Shown here: positions 33,411 to 46,177 of the stretch, piece after piece
Layout: every line of letters starts with the position of its first letter
How positions within the stretch are numbered: the stretch's first letter is position 1
From: Lindgomyces ingoldianus
Taxonomy: Eukaryota; Ascomycota; Dothideomycetes; Pleosporales; Lindgomycetaceae
DNA: 64,000 bases
Assembly: GCF_010093535.1 (NCBI RefSeq)
Contig: NW_022985177.1
Coordinates: forward strand, 538,857-602,856
Direction: 5' to 3'
Program-made: the position numbers and the translations under genes
The notes under the pieces: generated by a model
What the model saw: the letters and a program-made list of their open reading frames with translations, nothing else
Databases searched by the model: none
Told to the model about the DNA's origin: nothing

Positions 33411-35558
33411 TCACTCTCCCAGCCTCTGTGGCGCAAGCTCTCCGGCCGCGAGAGGAATGCGCGTCCTGTTCGGCGATGCCGCATCGCGTTCAAATTCCTG
33501 TTTTGCTGTTGCCACCGGTGACTCTCCCGCTGTGTTCCCTTCGCCATTGTCCCCATCACTAGCGACATTCTCCACGTCTGTCTGTTCTGCGAGGTGCTTC
33601 TCCTCAGCGGACGTGATGCATTGCATGTTCGCGCCTGTCCAAACAAATGGTGTCAGCGTTCCATGGTCTCTCCGCTGGGGCGAAGGAGCGAAAAAGAAAA
33701 TAAGGTTACCGCACATACCCAATTTGTTTATCGTCTCGACCCACTCATCGTGTGGATCTGAGTCGAACACTATTCCGCCACCAGCCTGAAGATACGCGAC
33801 GCCATCCTTGACAACCATAGTGCGTAAGGCGATGCACGTCTGGCAATCATGATCAGCCATTTGTCACGCCAGCCCACGTGCATAATTTTTACTCACATCC
33901 ATTGCGCCCTCGACCTCTATATCTCCGTCCACGGAGCCGTATCCGAAATATCCCACGGCACCTGCATACACGCCTCGTTTTTCACGCTCCAATTCGGCGA
34001 TCAGCTCCATTGCACGCACTTTAGGGGCACCGCTGACCGTCCCGGCGGGGAAAATCGATCTGAAGGCGTCGAAGCGCGTTTTGCCCGGTCGCAGGACGCC
34101 CGAAACTTCTGAGACTAGGTGTTGCACGTGTGAAAACTGGTTACAATTAGCCAACCTTATGTGCAATGGTTGCAGGTATGAAGAAATGCATTACCTTTTG
34201 CACAACCATCAACCGGTCGACACGTGTCGTGAGTGGATCGCAGACTCGGTTTACGTCATTTCGTGCCAGGTCCACCAGCATGACCTGTGATGTAAATGTA
34301 AGCTTGTGGTTCCCGCAAATGAACCAAGTCCACTTCAACTTACATGTTCGGCCCGGTCCTTGATCGAGTTGAGAAGTTCATTCGCCAACGCCTCGTCTTC
34401 CTGCAGGGTCTTACCCCTCGTTACAGTCCCAGCGATGGGGTGTGTGATGATTCGCCCAAGTTCCTCCTTGACCAGAAGTTCGGGACTTGCGCCCACGATT
34501 TGGAAGTCGTCGCAATCGAGGAAGAAGAGATATGGCGATGGGTTGACGTTTCGCAGATGTCGGTAGATGTTGAAGGGATGTAACGAGGTTGGCCTTGCAA
34601 ATCTTTGCGACGGTACTGCCTGAATGATATCTCCTACCACAATATGCTCTTTCAGGTTCTTGACGTGATTTTCGTATCCATCCTTGCCAATGTTAGACTT
34701 GTATTCCTGGCCCATCTTGATCGGTCCTTGCTCCGGCATAGGTATCTCCTTATCCTTTAGGATTGATATGTATTTCTTGAGTGTGACCTTCGCCCCTTCG
34801 TATGCCTTCTCCAAACTATCCAGATTGTCGGGCACCTTTACATACGTTATAACCTTCACTACTTGGAAGAAATGGTCGAACGCCACAACTGTGTCAAATA
34901 GCATGAAGAAGCTCTCCGGTACTCCAAGAACGTCCTTCATGTCATCCCTCTTCGTCTTCGGCTCGAAATATTTGACACAGTCATAGCCGACGTATCCCAC
35001 AGCACCTCCAGTGAGCGATGGCAGCTTAATCGACGGGATTGTGGCGACTCTGCTCTTTGCAAGCTCCTTCTCGAGGATAGGCAACGGATCCTTCTCTTCA
35101 CCATGGCCAAGACCTGTTTTAATGACTTGCCTGGGATCTGCCACACCATCAGCACATAGCAATCCCGCAGCGCTGAATTGACTCACCGACACCGACAAAG
35201 CTATATCTTCCAATCGTCTCTGTTGTCGCTGCACTCTCAAACAAAAAGCTCAACTTCGACTTCGACCTATTCACACATCAATGCTTCCTCTCATCACACT
35301 ACCCACCATGACTCATCCCCACTCACCTTGCCGAAACCTTCAAGTATATACTCGACGGTGTCAAGAACTCGGCGGATATCGAGGAGAAGATGGGAACGAG
35401 GTTCGGGGGGTTTGGGGCCTTGATGGCAGTCGCCAACACCTCACGAATGGTGTCAAGAGGCGGCTGTACGCCTAGCTAGGTCATGCGGTCAGTTTGGCCG
35501 CATGCTAATGGCTAGGAGGGAAGAGCGTGGGAGAAGGCCGGCTTACCTGTGACGCCAT
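33411..35558 (-). CDS. TRP2: Anthranilate synthase component I
   Basis: Converts chorismate to anthranilate, the first committed step of tryptophan synthesis, using ammonia from the separate component II. Eight exons: 35547-35558, 35327-35475, 35187-35266, 34344-35137, 34195-34284, 33897-34136, 33719-33839 and 33411-33634, giving 569 aa. All seven introns (49-84 nt) have GT..AG ends and consistent phase; the first exon encodes only MASQ. Seen in order: FLFES near residue 70-75, matching the LLES tryptophan-feedback element; the chorismate-binding core with [25 protein letters not shown] and [11 protein letters not shown]; and [11 protein letters not shown]. After the conserved end comes an unusual ~75-residue acidic, Ser/Ala-rich tail. 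A Gcn4/CPC1-type TGACTC lies about 100 bp upstream of the start. The exact acceptor of exon 2 is the weakest point. Confidence 0.94.
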
Positions 35559-35655
35559 TGTGCGTTAACGCAATTTTGTGGAGGTGTCAATTGAATGTGC
35601 AGCGAAGGCAAAATCGCTACTGTGTCGTAGTTGCGAAAGTAAGTGAATACCGGAA

Positions 35656-35661
35656 TGACTC
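35656..35661 (+). promoter_or_regulatory. Cross-pathway control (CPC1/Gcn4) site candidate
   Basis: TGACTC lies about 98 bp upstream of the TRP2 start codon, in the 500-bp region shared with the divergent gene at 36059. It matches six of seven positions of the TGACTCA site through which fungal amino-acid genes are induced on starvation. A six-base match can occur by chance. Confidence 0.4.
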
Positions 35662-36058
35662 CAGTGCTTGTCCGTCTGCAGACAAAAGCCCCACGTGTGG
35701 TCTTACATGCACTGCCACAGTTTCCTTGCTAAGCCACCAATCACAGCCGTGCAGATTCCGATCATCGGATTTCCTGGATTTCCGATTCCCCATCCCTATT
35801 CGGCATGGTCGGAAGGGCGGAATAGGCGACCCAGGGAACCCCAGCCCCTCCAAAAGACACTGCCTGTTCGCGACACTGTTTCTCTACACAACCCCTCTAC
35901 ACATCCAGCTCTGCGCCCGGCATCGAAAGTTACCTACGCTCTATTTTCCCCCAATTTGTACAATACATCCCCAATACTTCACAATCTGATCACAATACTA
36001 GGTTTCCAAGGCCGCAACATCCGTCATCTTCGTCTCTACAAGCTAAATAAACACAACT

Positions 36059-36973
36059 ATGGGGTCTGCATTCAAGCACAATAGCCATTTGGGCTCATCC
36101 TCGTCTCCTCTTCCCGTTACGCGCCCCTACACACCGCCAGAAATGGGGTCTCCGTCTTCAAACCCGTTCTCAGACTACTCCACTGATCCCACAACGCCAT
36201 TGATGCTCGACAGCAAAGCAGACATCATAGCAGGCTCTGCCCATGATCACCTGTGCTACTCGTCTCCAACACCCACTACATCCCCATACCGACGCACCCA
36301 GACGCAGCGTCCGAGCCACCTCGAGAACATCGGCAAGCCACGCGCGGATACTCCGCTTGAGGCATACACTCCCACAAAGACTTCTGTGTTACTGCCAGAG
36401 TACCCATACACACCAAAGACGCCGTCGACCAAGATTCCGGCCCAACTTCAAACATTCTCTCCAATGCCCTGGGCTGAGAACTCGTCACCCCCCGAGCAGT
36501 CTCCCGTCCAATCCGCACTAGTCTCCTGTCTGCAAAACCTCTCAAACTTAATTCACGATACCCGTCCAGATGACAAGGAGATGGAGTACCTAATCGGACA
36601 ATTTGAAGCTATTAGCGGCTACCTAGCCCGCAACAGCAACCGAGATCCTCCTGCACTCGGGCCTGGGAGTGGTACCGCGGGCCTCGAGAATATATACATG
36701 AAGGAGGTGGAGACATATATCGACGGTGTCCGCGCGTATACGCGCAACTTAAGAGTTCGCCTCGAAGAGGTTAGAGAGCTGAATCGAATCCAATGGGAGG
36801 TCATTCAGGAGCTCCGAGGCGCAAAAGTTCAGGATGCGAACTCCTCCACACCGGAAACAGCGCAGGAACCGCCACCCGTCGTGCCCCCAATTGTGAAGGA
36901 GGAGAAGAAAGGCATCTGGGGTGCGCTGGGGGCTGCGCTGGATGCCTTTGGGGCGCAATTTTTCGAGTGGTAG
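36059..36973 (+). CDS. Hypothetical fungal protein, single exon, C-terminal coiled coil
   Basis: 304 aa, intronless, starting at an ATG in AACTATGG. Residues 1-160 are Ser/Thr/Pro-rich and disordered, with repeated TP/SP pairs typical of proline-directed kinase sites (YTPPEMGSP, YTPTKT, YTPKTPSTK). Residues ~165-260 are predicted helical with heptad-like Leu/Ile/Val spacing (ENIYMKEVETYIDGVRAYTR, RLEEVRELNRIQWEVIQEL), so a coiled coil is likely. The C-terminus (GIWGALGAALDAFGAQFFEW) is amphipathic. I do not recognise a named family. It is divergent to TRP2, but nothing links their functions. Confidence 0.75.
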   Translation: MGSAFKHNSHLGSSSSPLPVTRPYTPPEMGSPSSNPFSDYSTDPTTPLMLDSKADIIAGSAHDHLCYSSPTPTTSPYRRTQTQRPSHLENIGKPRADTPLEAYTPTKTSVLLPEYPYTPKTPSTKIPAQLQTFSPMPWAENSSPPEQSPVQSALVSCLQNLSNLIHDTRPDDKEMEYLIGQFEAISGYLARNSNRDPPALGPGSGTAGLENIYMKEVETYIDGVRAYTRNLRVRLEEVRELNRIQWEVIQELRGAKVQDANSSTPETAQEPPPVVPPIVKEEKKGIWGALGAALDAFGAQFFEW

Positions 36974-37501
36974 ATGGCCTTTTCCGTGTTTTTGTTTTGT
37001 TCGAGTACAGAGTTTGGGACGAACCCACAATATGTATGACTCCATGATGATGACCCAGAGCCCTTTAGGGTAACTTATGATTTGGGCATAGTAAGGTGTT
37101 TGGGTCTCCGGCTGGAAAAAAGAGATACCCCTCCTTTCTTGTAGGACAAGAGTTAGGAACCCTCTAGCGTTTGGAGTGATTTCAGATTTGATTTTTGGAT
37201 GAGTTGACTACTTCCCTTTCTAGGACCTCGGGTTGCACTCACCGAAACGATTGTAGAAGGAGTGCTGCTTGCTGTCATTCCAAAAATCCTATTTTTCCTT
37301 TTCCTCCTTGTACATCAACATTAGCACTTTGCTTTCACTATCTTCATCAGCCGAATTACTATCGCTACGTCTGTCATCCTTCCCGAATACGGCTGGCCGT
37401 TTCGACATTGTGCGCCGTACACGCCATTCGTTTCTGTCGCGAGGCTGCCTCATTCTCATTGTCAAGTATATCAACATTGGCGTATGCAGCGGATTTGAGC
37501 C
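36974..37501. other. Intergenic region
   Basis: Tandem spacing between two plus-strand genes: 3' UTR of the coiled-coil protein and promoter of the F-box-like gene. An overlapping open frame starting at 37269 is a shadow of the next gene. Confidence 0.5.
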
Positions 37502-40500
37502 ATGGGTGAAACCGCTTGTGGGCATAGGCGTCAGACTCATGACAGCGCTCAAAGAGAGCCAGATACCTCGGTCTACACCAATTCGTCTGACGCCTTTGCA
37601 AAGGAGCTTGATCCAGAGGCAGCACCTTTCTCGCCTCCCCGCGCCGGCACTTTACTCGGCACCGATGACCTTCAACACACAAGGCCTGTTGCGGTCGCGC
37701 ATTATGCCTTACTTACCAAGCGTCGGTTATCTTGCAGGCCTGAAGGATGCCCCTCCATACAGCCTTCAGCCCTTTCTAATCATCCCTCCAAAGAACCGCA
37801 CGCCTCAAGCGCGTCGCTATGGCGAACACATTCTCCACCTACGCGTAAACTTTCTTTCATGGCTATTGAACCCTCACCTCTTGTACCCAACATTCTGAAA
37901 GCTGCCCCGGCCTCTCGCACAGTATATCAGTATCCTCGCGGGTATAAATACTCTTGGCGCTCGGCCCAGAGCTCTATCTCTGATTATTCGGGATTTCAAC
38001 ATAAATCCAGCGGTCGCTCCATCATTTCGTCGAGTTCATCAGACAATACGTCGGGCTTCCCCGACAAGACTGGTTCTGATACCTCTTATGGGGATGATTC
38101 TCCTTTGTCTTCCCCTGAGCTTTCACCAATCGAAACGCCGCATACCGTGGACCTCAACGAGTCTCAACGAATCTACACCACCGGTCCTCAGCGCTGGGGT
38201 TTGGAGCTTGGTATCCATAGGAACCCTAACCCGGTATTCCTACAGCGCCAGGAACGAATTCCGTCAATTCAATTCAATTCTCTAAATTCAGAGTGTACGA
38301 CATTTCGACACTCTTCCCGGAGATCGATCTCGGCGTGGATACGAGATGTGGAGCAAGAAGCAGAGTTTCCCCTTCCTGAATGCTCACCTTCATCCCGCAC
38401 CTTGGATGATAGGGGGCTTGATGGATTGCTCGATTGGCGCTACTTCGAGACTCCTAGCTATAGGAACAATATTTGGACTCCGTCGTACCCATCGGGCTAC
38501 CCTTTAAGGCCATCTTACGGACCACATTTCTCTTCGCCTAGTGAGGGAGACCATGAAAATTACAGCCAAATCAATTGTAGACTGCGGGGGGGTTCCCCAG
38601 ATGGGCGAGGGAGGGGAATTATTTCCCTCCCTCAGTGGAATGCCCCTCAAAGATACAACAACATTCGCCCTCAGTCCTCCCCTCTCAATCCAAAAGAAAC
38701 CCGAAATGGAGTGTATAGCCATCAATCAACGACTCCTCCACAAAATTTACCTGGCCGACCGCCAGGAGCATTGCGTCATACTCGGATTGTGTTCCAACCT
38801 GGATTTTCAGCATCGGCGCTACAATCAGGATCAGAAACGAAGGATCTTTCAGGGTACTCCTGGAATGACGGCATGACTCGCTCTGCTCGCACACCACCAA
38901 ATTCAGCGTAAGTTAGGTCCGATGCAAGGTGTGTCCAAAGCAATACACTGACCCTGAAATAAAGGAACCCTAGTACCTCTGTCGTGCTACGACAATTACC
39001 TCGTTATCAGTCACCTATTTCGAATGTCGCGATTGGAGGAAGTCAGACCTCTGCTCGGCGACAACAAGTTTGTCATTCTCAACCTAACCGAGGCCGAGGC
39101 CTCGCCCAAAGCGCTGATTCCACGTCACCGGACCCGTACGGCGAGCGAAGGCAACGTTACCGGTCTTATTCATGTACCAGAGAGCCGCTGCTATATGACG
39201 TGCACCCGCATTCTGATCTCGTAGACCCAGCGGCTCCGGGGCCTGAGGAGGAAATCAAACATTTTCAATGGCGGGAAAACTGGCCTGTGAATACCTTCAG
39301 ACACGCCGTTATTTTGCCTAGTATTCAAGCTGAGCGTGGGCTCAAAAGTGAAAGAAACAGACGTTGGAAGCGGAACAGAACTGAGCTGTTTGAGAAACGT
39401 GAGCAACCCGAGCAGTCTGAGAAATCCAAGCAATGCAAGCAGTCCGTACCTAACCTCCGCGGTGGTGCGGGGGAAGAGGATGAGTCCAGAAATGTCAACT
39501 GTGCAGTCGACTCATTGGACACTGGCGGGCCTTCAATATATTGTCCTTCTAACAGCAATGGGGACGCAGCCTCACTCCAGTTTCGAGAAGAAGGCCGGAG
39601 ACGACGCCTGCCCCTATGCACAGCTTTCCCTGCCGAAAGGACACACTCTGATTCCGACGAGCACAACCCTTCTCCTCTCGAACCTCCACGCGTTGGTCCA
39701 ACCGAGCAAGGAAGCCGGAGTATAAATTCTAGGGAGTCGAGAGGCTTAAACCCAGACATTGTCGCTGCCTTGCCTGGCGAGATTCAAATCGAATATCAAT
39801 CATGGACTCCCCGCGAACAATCCATCTTCGAATACGCCTTCAGAGTTTATGACCAGCTGTATCACACCGAGTACGCAGATTATAATCCTCGGAGGACCGA
39901 GTCGCCAACTGCGATCGAAGGTCCGCCTCTAGGACCTCTACGGGGTTCGTGTTGTTTTGCTAGACGGGCTTCTCAGCGTCTGCTTCGGATCATGAACCTA
40001 GAATCTGAAAATCTTACGGGAGAAACCGATAGAAGTGACACTATCTCCGAACAAACCTGGGAGAATGATGAGCCGTCTTCTGAGGAAGAGTCACCACTGG
40101 AGGAGGAAAGGGGCTCGTTGGTAGAGCCAAGATCCGACGATTCTGTCCGAAGACCGAGACCCGGTGCGGTGGGGTGGTCAGGATGGCGGCAGATTCGACG
40201 ACCGAGGACGCAGAGAAATGGAATTTTTGTGGAGGATGTGACTTATGAGATGATAGATGGAAGTGGAAGTCAAGAGCTGACGCCTACGCATATGCCTACT
40301 CGCACGCGTAGTGCCGGCAGTGCTTTTCGGGATTATGGGGGAGAGTTCCAGTTTCCTTCCACTATTAACGAGGGGGTGGGACTAGGAACAAGGCTTCCCA
40401 GCTTCAGTGAATTACGGCAAGCGCAGCGTACATTTCAAACCTTCCCTTGTGACCTTCCAATCCGGCGAAGTAGACATGTCGATCCTCCAGCTACCGAGTC

Positions 40501-41998
40501 CTCCCCCGAGACCCTGGTTCTTGCTCCTGCGTTGACCCGAGCAGCTTCAACCATTTCGGACAACCCGCTTTGGCCTGTAATGGTTCTCGGTTGCAATCCC
40601 GCTTCAGCCGCGTCCTTGCAGAGCCCTTTCGCAGGCATTCTGTCTGTTTCGTCTAGTTCGCCCGTTTCGAGTCTCTCCGAACAATCAATAACAAATCCTG
40701 GAAGAGCAGGTACTGCTACTATCTATGGAACACACACTAGCAGGTCCTTTCGTTTGGTTCCTAGAACGTACGTGGATGTCATGCAGCAGCAGCGTGGAGG
40801 GAGAAGAAGAGACTCTGCGGTCCAGCCAGGCCAGAACCACCCTTCTCAAGGAAGTCAGAGAGATTCGCATACAGACGCCAATAATTTCACGATCTATACA
40901 ACTATCGTGGTTCCTTTGACCCTGGCTCCCGAGACGCAGCGGTGGTCGTTCAGCCATTTTGTGATTGAAATCTGCGACAAATTTGACGAGAGCGCTGACA
41001 CGAAGGCAAATGTTACTCAAGCTGACGTTGCTCCGACATACAGCGTGAAAGAGGGAGATCGATCCCAGAGATACGCCCACCTGGAAGCGCCCCGAACGGT
41101 CACATTTATGTCGCTTGACCAGAGAATTCGTCGCAAGATTTTTCAGTACGTCCTTGGCCCGACATGCACAGTCTCGCCGTACAGGTACTACGAAGACAGA
41201 CGCAATAGAGGTGAGCTCCTTCCCGCCGTAGTCGAAAATATTAGTGTCTTGCTTGTCAGCAGAGATTTCCTCAATGAATGTCGCCCTCTTGTTTACAAAC
41301 GCAATGTATTCTGCTTCCGGTTTCCGGTCGCACTATACGATTTCCTCAACGATTGTAAAACCTTTGACGTCCAATTCCTGCGGCTGTCTCTTCTTCACGA
41401 TATTGATCTTGAAAGCCATCCACGTTGGGCGAAAAGAGATTTGTTCTGGGAATTGAACGAGTGGATATCGCAGATTCAGCGGTTAAGCCAGAGTACTGGT
41501 ATATGGGGTGCACCCAAAGTCTTGACATTCGTCCTTGATATGTTTTTCTACGATGAGATAAATTGGACACGCACACCTGTTCTTCCCCATTTAACTGGAT
41601 TTTTTTTCGAACTAGGACGTACGGCCCATAACCTCATCATCTCGCTTGTCAAGATCAACGGGGAGCCGATGGCTATGTGGGGTAGGAGCCTTAATCTCCC
41701 AGATCAAGACAGATGGGGAGCAGGTCGGTGTTCGTCAAATCAGGGGTTTCTGAGGTGGAAAAGGCTGTGGATGAAATGTATGGCCGCACTGTATAAGGGA
41801 CGCATGGAGTCTATGAGATCGCAGAGGGCGGCTACGAATGCACGGCGTACGAGATGTGATTTGTGGATCGAGTATGGAGGCCGCATTTTTGGGGTCGAGA
41901 GCTGTGGTCAAGGATTCGTGGCTGTGGAATTGCCGGCTATGGATTCCGCAAGAGTTTCTTTGGATTTGTGTTTGGGAACGGGGGTTGAAAGGGATTAA
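37502..41998 (+). CDS. Large fungus-specific protein with C-terminal F-box/2EXR-like segment
   Basis: Two exons, 37502-38907 and 38965-41998, giving 1479 aa. The 57-nt intron (GTAAGT donor, AAAG acceptor) joins in phase 2. Residues 1-1150 are low complexity, rich in Ser, Arg, Glu and Pro, with charge clusters such as EKREQPEQSEKSKQCKQS; likely disordered. From about residue 1190 a globular segment begins TVTFMSLDQRIRRKIFQYVL and later reads LLVSRDFLNECRPLVYKRN. This is the pattern of fungal F-box-like or 2EXR domains (a short helix-rich domain followed by 'returned to a parent/house' leucine-rich helices) that are abundant orphans in Pezizomycotina. A role in ubiquitin ligase recruitment is possible but not shown. 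The first exon start is the only good ATG after an in-frame stop; an upstream exon cannot be excluded. Confidence 0.7.
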
Positions 41999-42205
41999 GA
42001 GGCCTTGAGAACTCTTACGAGAAGGGGTATTGCAGCTGATTTCTCTGCCCTTTGGTTGACCTTGGGCTCTTTGAATTCTTGCGATATCTGTAGCAGGGCA
42101 GATCGACTAAATTCAAGCAGTCTTCCATATGGATTGCCTTTGCCGGCGGATGAATTTCTAGAGTGATAGAAAATAGTAAAAAAAGCCTTACTCCAAGTTC
42201 GCATT

Positions 42206-43080
42206 CTACCGTGGCTCTACAATTCCGTAAGACAAGTCGGGGAGTGGAACCACAGAGGATGGAGAAATAAATGTGAAACCAGTGCTTATTACTCGTCGGT
42301 GTATATGAGAATAAGCTAAAGACCTATCCGGGGATGCTAATCTTGCTGCGAAATCGTCCTTAAGGTCGTATTCCACAAGTAAGTCGGCCATCTCAAGAAA
42401 ATCAGAATCTTGCACCTAAATGTTTCAGCAACCTATGAAAACTTAAACGTGTTTAACTATAAGGAAAGCACAGTGTTATAATTTATTAAATAGTTGGCGA
42501 GATATATCCGGTGTAAGATTCGGATTTTTGTTGCGTTTTGAGGCGGCATGCCGGTTTGGGTGGCCACTTCGCTTGTGATATCCATTAGTTGGTCAGGGAA
42601 GGCTTGTATGGTAGAGCTGTGGATGTTGCTGAAGTCACATGTCTGGGAGGTGGAAATCGACTGAGCGCATTCCCAATCTGCGACCCGATCTACCTTGCGA
42701 ATATTTGAATTAGGTCTCAGCTGATAGGAGAAAAGTCAAGAGAGCAAGTTGATTCATGACGAATAGGAGTCTTGGGATTGTATGCCCAGGCCTCTCTGCG
42801 GGGAACAAAATATCACGTGATAGACTGTCTCTGATTGGTGTACCTCCGCCCAGTTAACCTTGGAAAGTGAATGGACCCATGCGGCGAAATAAACTTCCAT
42901 TTCCGACCTCCCCAAAACCCTGGAATCCCACCTCACCATTTTATCATGGCCCCAACAATGTGTATTAGCTTTGACTTCGTACCATTCAATCTTGCCACGC
43001 TGCCCAACATGCTCTGGGAGGCTGGGACACCATCGTGATTCACAGTCCCCTGCATTATTTTGCACACTTCTCTGCTCGAA
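42206..43080 (-). CDS. Unnamed multi-exon gene, 3' part (5' end unresolved)
   Basis: Found by chaining splice signals. Exons 42817-43080, 42472-42720 and 42206-42415 all join in phase 0 through introns of 96 nt (GTGATA..CAG) and 56 nt (GTGCTT..TAG), coding 240 residues to a TAG or TGA stop. The first visible exon follows an ACAG acceptor and contains KIEWYEVKANTHCWGHDKMV with well-spread Trp, Cys and His, which looks like a folded domain; the other exons are ordinary globular-like sequence. Upstream, a short exon beginning at the ATG at 43380 (GAG/GTGAGT donor) could supply the start, but the connection is not proven. I do not recognise a family. It lies between two large orphan genes in an area rich in lineage-specific genes. 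Confidence 0.45.
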
Positions 43081-43738
43081 CTGTCTTGATTAATCATTTC
43101 CTTCTCCCTGGGAAGCTGCAGCATGGATAGTTAAGTTAATATATATTTTCTTCTAGCTGATTCTGAAGAGTGACTCTCAATACGACGTCTCATTGGTTCC
43201 GGCAGTCAGCCGACCAACCTGCTTGATCGTGTGGTCCTCGATATTGAGATGCCTGTGAACCTTTGGGTCTGAACCAGCTTTCTCCCCACCACTCGGATCC
43301 TCAGTTGCGCCAGACGGAATGTCCGGACATCGGATACTCACCTCGAACTCCTGTCCTCTGTGTTTGCTCTCTTTCAACATTCTCCTCATCAAACACAACA
43401 ACAGTGTTCCTGCCTCTACGCCCCCAAAATGGGTCGCAACTCCCCATCTTCGCAACCGCACATCGCAATCTTCGATTCTACGTACGGAAGCGGCCGTAAC
43501 TCGTTCGAAGAAGCCGCAGAAAGTCCAGACCTCCCACTCTCGGTGTACGACGAAGGTTACTCGCAGGCGCCAGCCTGGCAGAGGGCGCAGCTGATTCATA
43601 TGCCCCCAGATCCAAACAGATCATCAGACTGTCAGTCTCTCGCTATCTCATTCATGTTCATCCGCCATCACTATCCACTGAGTTGTTATCATCCCATGCC
43701 CATCTTCTCTATCATCATCACCTTCGTTCTATTTTATC

Positions 43739-46177
43739 ATGTCGCATACACCTCGTCCCCAACGCATCCCGGAGAGCAATTTGAGGCAGTTTGCAATGCA
43801 AAATGCGTTGCGCGAGTCGACGTCTGAGCGTGCCAGGAGCCAGCGTACGCCTACGAGCCAAGGTGAATCGAGTGCCGCCCCGCGACGGATTGTCTCAAAC
43901 CCTGAAGGCTCGCGCGGAACATCGACGGTCGCGAATACATCGCGGGCTTTTCCCTTAGACGCTCATGCTTCCACCGGAGCTGCAGAGCCCTCTACCCAAA
44001 AGCCGAGTGTATCGCGTTCTCATCAGAGTGAATCTTCCCCAGCAGCCCCCGCAACATTGCCATCTGTTCAGGAGCTTGATTCGTTGGAAATATGGATGCG
44101 TCGTTCCAACTACACTCCAGATGCAATGCTTGGATTACGCAAGTATTTTCTTGACACTGGTACATTGCCGTTATTGTACACATATGCGCAGCCAAGGTCA
44201 CGCCCTAGCCCAATGGCCGTTCCCCAGCAACAGGTTCCTGGTGGCCCTTCGTCCCATACAAGACCTACCCCGGCTCCAGGAACTGCTAGTGATCCTGGTT
44301 GGCTTGAAATCATACGGCGTGCACGATCTACACCTCCTACCACAACCCCATCTCCCTGCCTACCCTTTCCAGCATCTCATTCTTTCCGCGTTCTAATTCT
44401 TCGCATATCCCAAGTACCAAATCTAACAATGCATAAGGTCTCACAAACTCCACCACCATCGCCACGAATAGTTCCGTCCAGCATGATGGCAGCTTCGTCG
44501 TCCTCGGCTACCCACCCCTCCTCGAAATCGACCCGAAAGGGACCCTCGCCCTGGTCCTCGGCAGTGAGGAAAAAAACAACGGCCCACGAAAAGTAATCGT
44601 CTCTCCCGACATAGTACGTCGATTGAGTCCAGCTTGGGAGAACATTGTGTCTACCCAGACGCACAAATCGTGGCCATCACTGAGCCAAAAAAAGGTCCGC
44701 TTGACCGAAGACGATCCTGAGATCATGATTCTTGTTATGCAAGTTGCCCACCTACAATTCAAACAACTGCCGGACACACTAGAGTATCGCCAACTTCTCG
44801 AATTGGCCCTCATTTCTCACCGGTACAAGACAAACCACGTTTTGATCCCTTTCCTCCCGAAATGGACTAGACCATATCAAGATAAATTTCTGAATGATGG
44901 AATGGAGGAGTGGATGTTCATTGCATATCAATTTGGATATGAGGACGACTACTTGATGCTAGCAAAGCATCTTACACTTCATTGCACGCTAAACGAGGAT
45001 GGAAGTCTGATTGCACCTTCTGGGAAGCCGCTCAAGGGACATTTTCCGCCAGGTGCTCTTCGTAAGATCCACTTGCGGGATCGGTGTTGTGGATCTCGTT
45101 TGAACTAACGATAATTATAGGCCGAATCATGTCAGCCCGGCAAAAGCTCCTTCAATCTTTCCTTAACACAACATACCAGCATGTGGAAAACATGATCATA
45201 TCTAACACATGTCAATGTACTCCATCCCCTACCCCATCCAATCCAGCAGCCTCAGCCCGCTACAGCCTACCGCCAAGCCAGCTCCCCAGGCGGTCTATCC
45301 CCAGCCCCCTCTCCAGCATGATTACACCGCCAGGTTTGTATTGCTATTATTCCCCTACTTACGCAATTCCTCAGCTCTCGCTCCTAGATAATCCGATTGC
45401 TGTGATCGTCTAGATCTAACCCGCTTATGAACAGGCTCACCATCCCTGAACACGGTTCAGTTGGAACCTCCCGACTTCGCCGCCTTCGACGCCCAACGCA
45501 CTGAATGCACACTCTTGAACCACGGCTCCATGGTCCGCCATCTGAAAGCAATCGGCTACTGGCCAGCTCTCAAATCTCCAAAAACCATCATCGAATCCGT
45601 GAGCCACGTCGCAGAACAGCTTTCTTCGATTCAGGTTATGGAGTGGAAGTATAATAGAGAGTCTAACAGCATCACTAACACGAATGGGGACAGCATCCTA
45701 GTCTCTCAACCTGGCGCCTTGAATGCGAATGCCGATGCTGGCGCAAGGGTAGCGGCGGATCGTGTTGATTACATTGCACGTCATGCTCAATGCGATGCCG
45801 GGAAGATCCTTGCGACTAAGATTCGAGCCGTGCTCGAGAATATGGAGAGGCCGGTGGATGTTGAGACGATGGATCAGTTGAGGGTTAATGCTAGTAAGTG
45901 TGTTGCAGACACCAGTGAGGGGAGTGGAAGGTATTCCCAGACCCAACGGCATTCCCGGGTGGATTCCCGGGTGGATTCCCGGGTGGATTCTCCAGCGGAT
46001 TCTAAACCTCCCTCGTGGGATGCACCACAGGCACCGGCACCGGCGCCGGCGCCGGTACCGGTACAGGCCAGAGCGCAGACATCGCCGACGGGACAGACTC
46101 GGGGAAAGGCACAGGGACAGGCAAAGACACGTGCGAGCTCTAGGGCTCCGTCCCGTTCCCGTTCCCGAATGCAGTAG
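43739..46177 (+). CDS. BTB/POZ-like fungal protein
   Basis: Four-exon model: 43739-44318, 44438-45061, 45121-45333 and 45435-46177, about 719 aa. Introns 2 and 3 (59 and 101 nt, ACTAAC/CTAACC branches) are convincing. Intron 1 (119 nt, GTGCAC donor) is less certain. The N-terminal ~190 residues are Ser/Pro-rich. Then comes the ascomycete BTB-like core: HDGSFVVLGYPPLLEIDPKG, RKVIVSPDIVRRLSPAWENI, VRLTEDDPEIMILVMQVAHL, ELALISHRYKTNHVLIPFLP and, later, EEWMFIAYQFGYED. The C-terminus is Pro/Ala/Arg-rich with DSRVDS repeats (45955-45990) and ends in an RSRSRMQ run. BTB folds mediate protein-protein contacts, often as cullin-3 adaptors; this fungal branch is uncharacterised. A first exon may begin at the ATG at 43429, since that frame is coding-like as far as about 43630. 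Confidence 0.7.

Noticed and set aside
45955..45990. Tandem GGATTCCCGGGT units as a CRISPR-like or regulatory repeat
   Set aside because: They encode the DSRVDS repeat in the BTB-like protein's disordered tail and are ordinary coding microrepeats.
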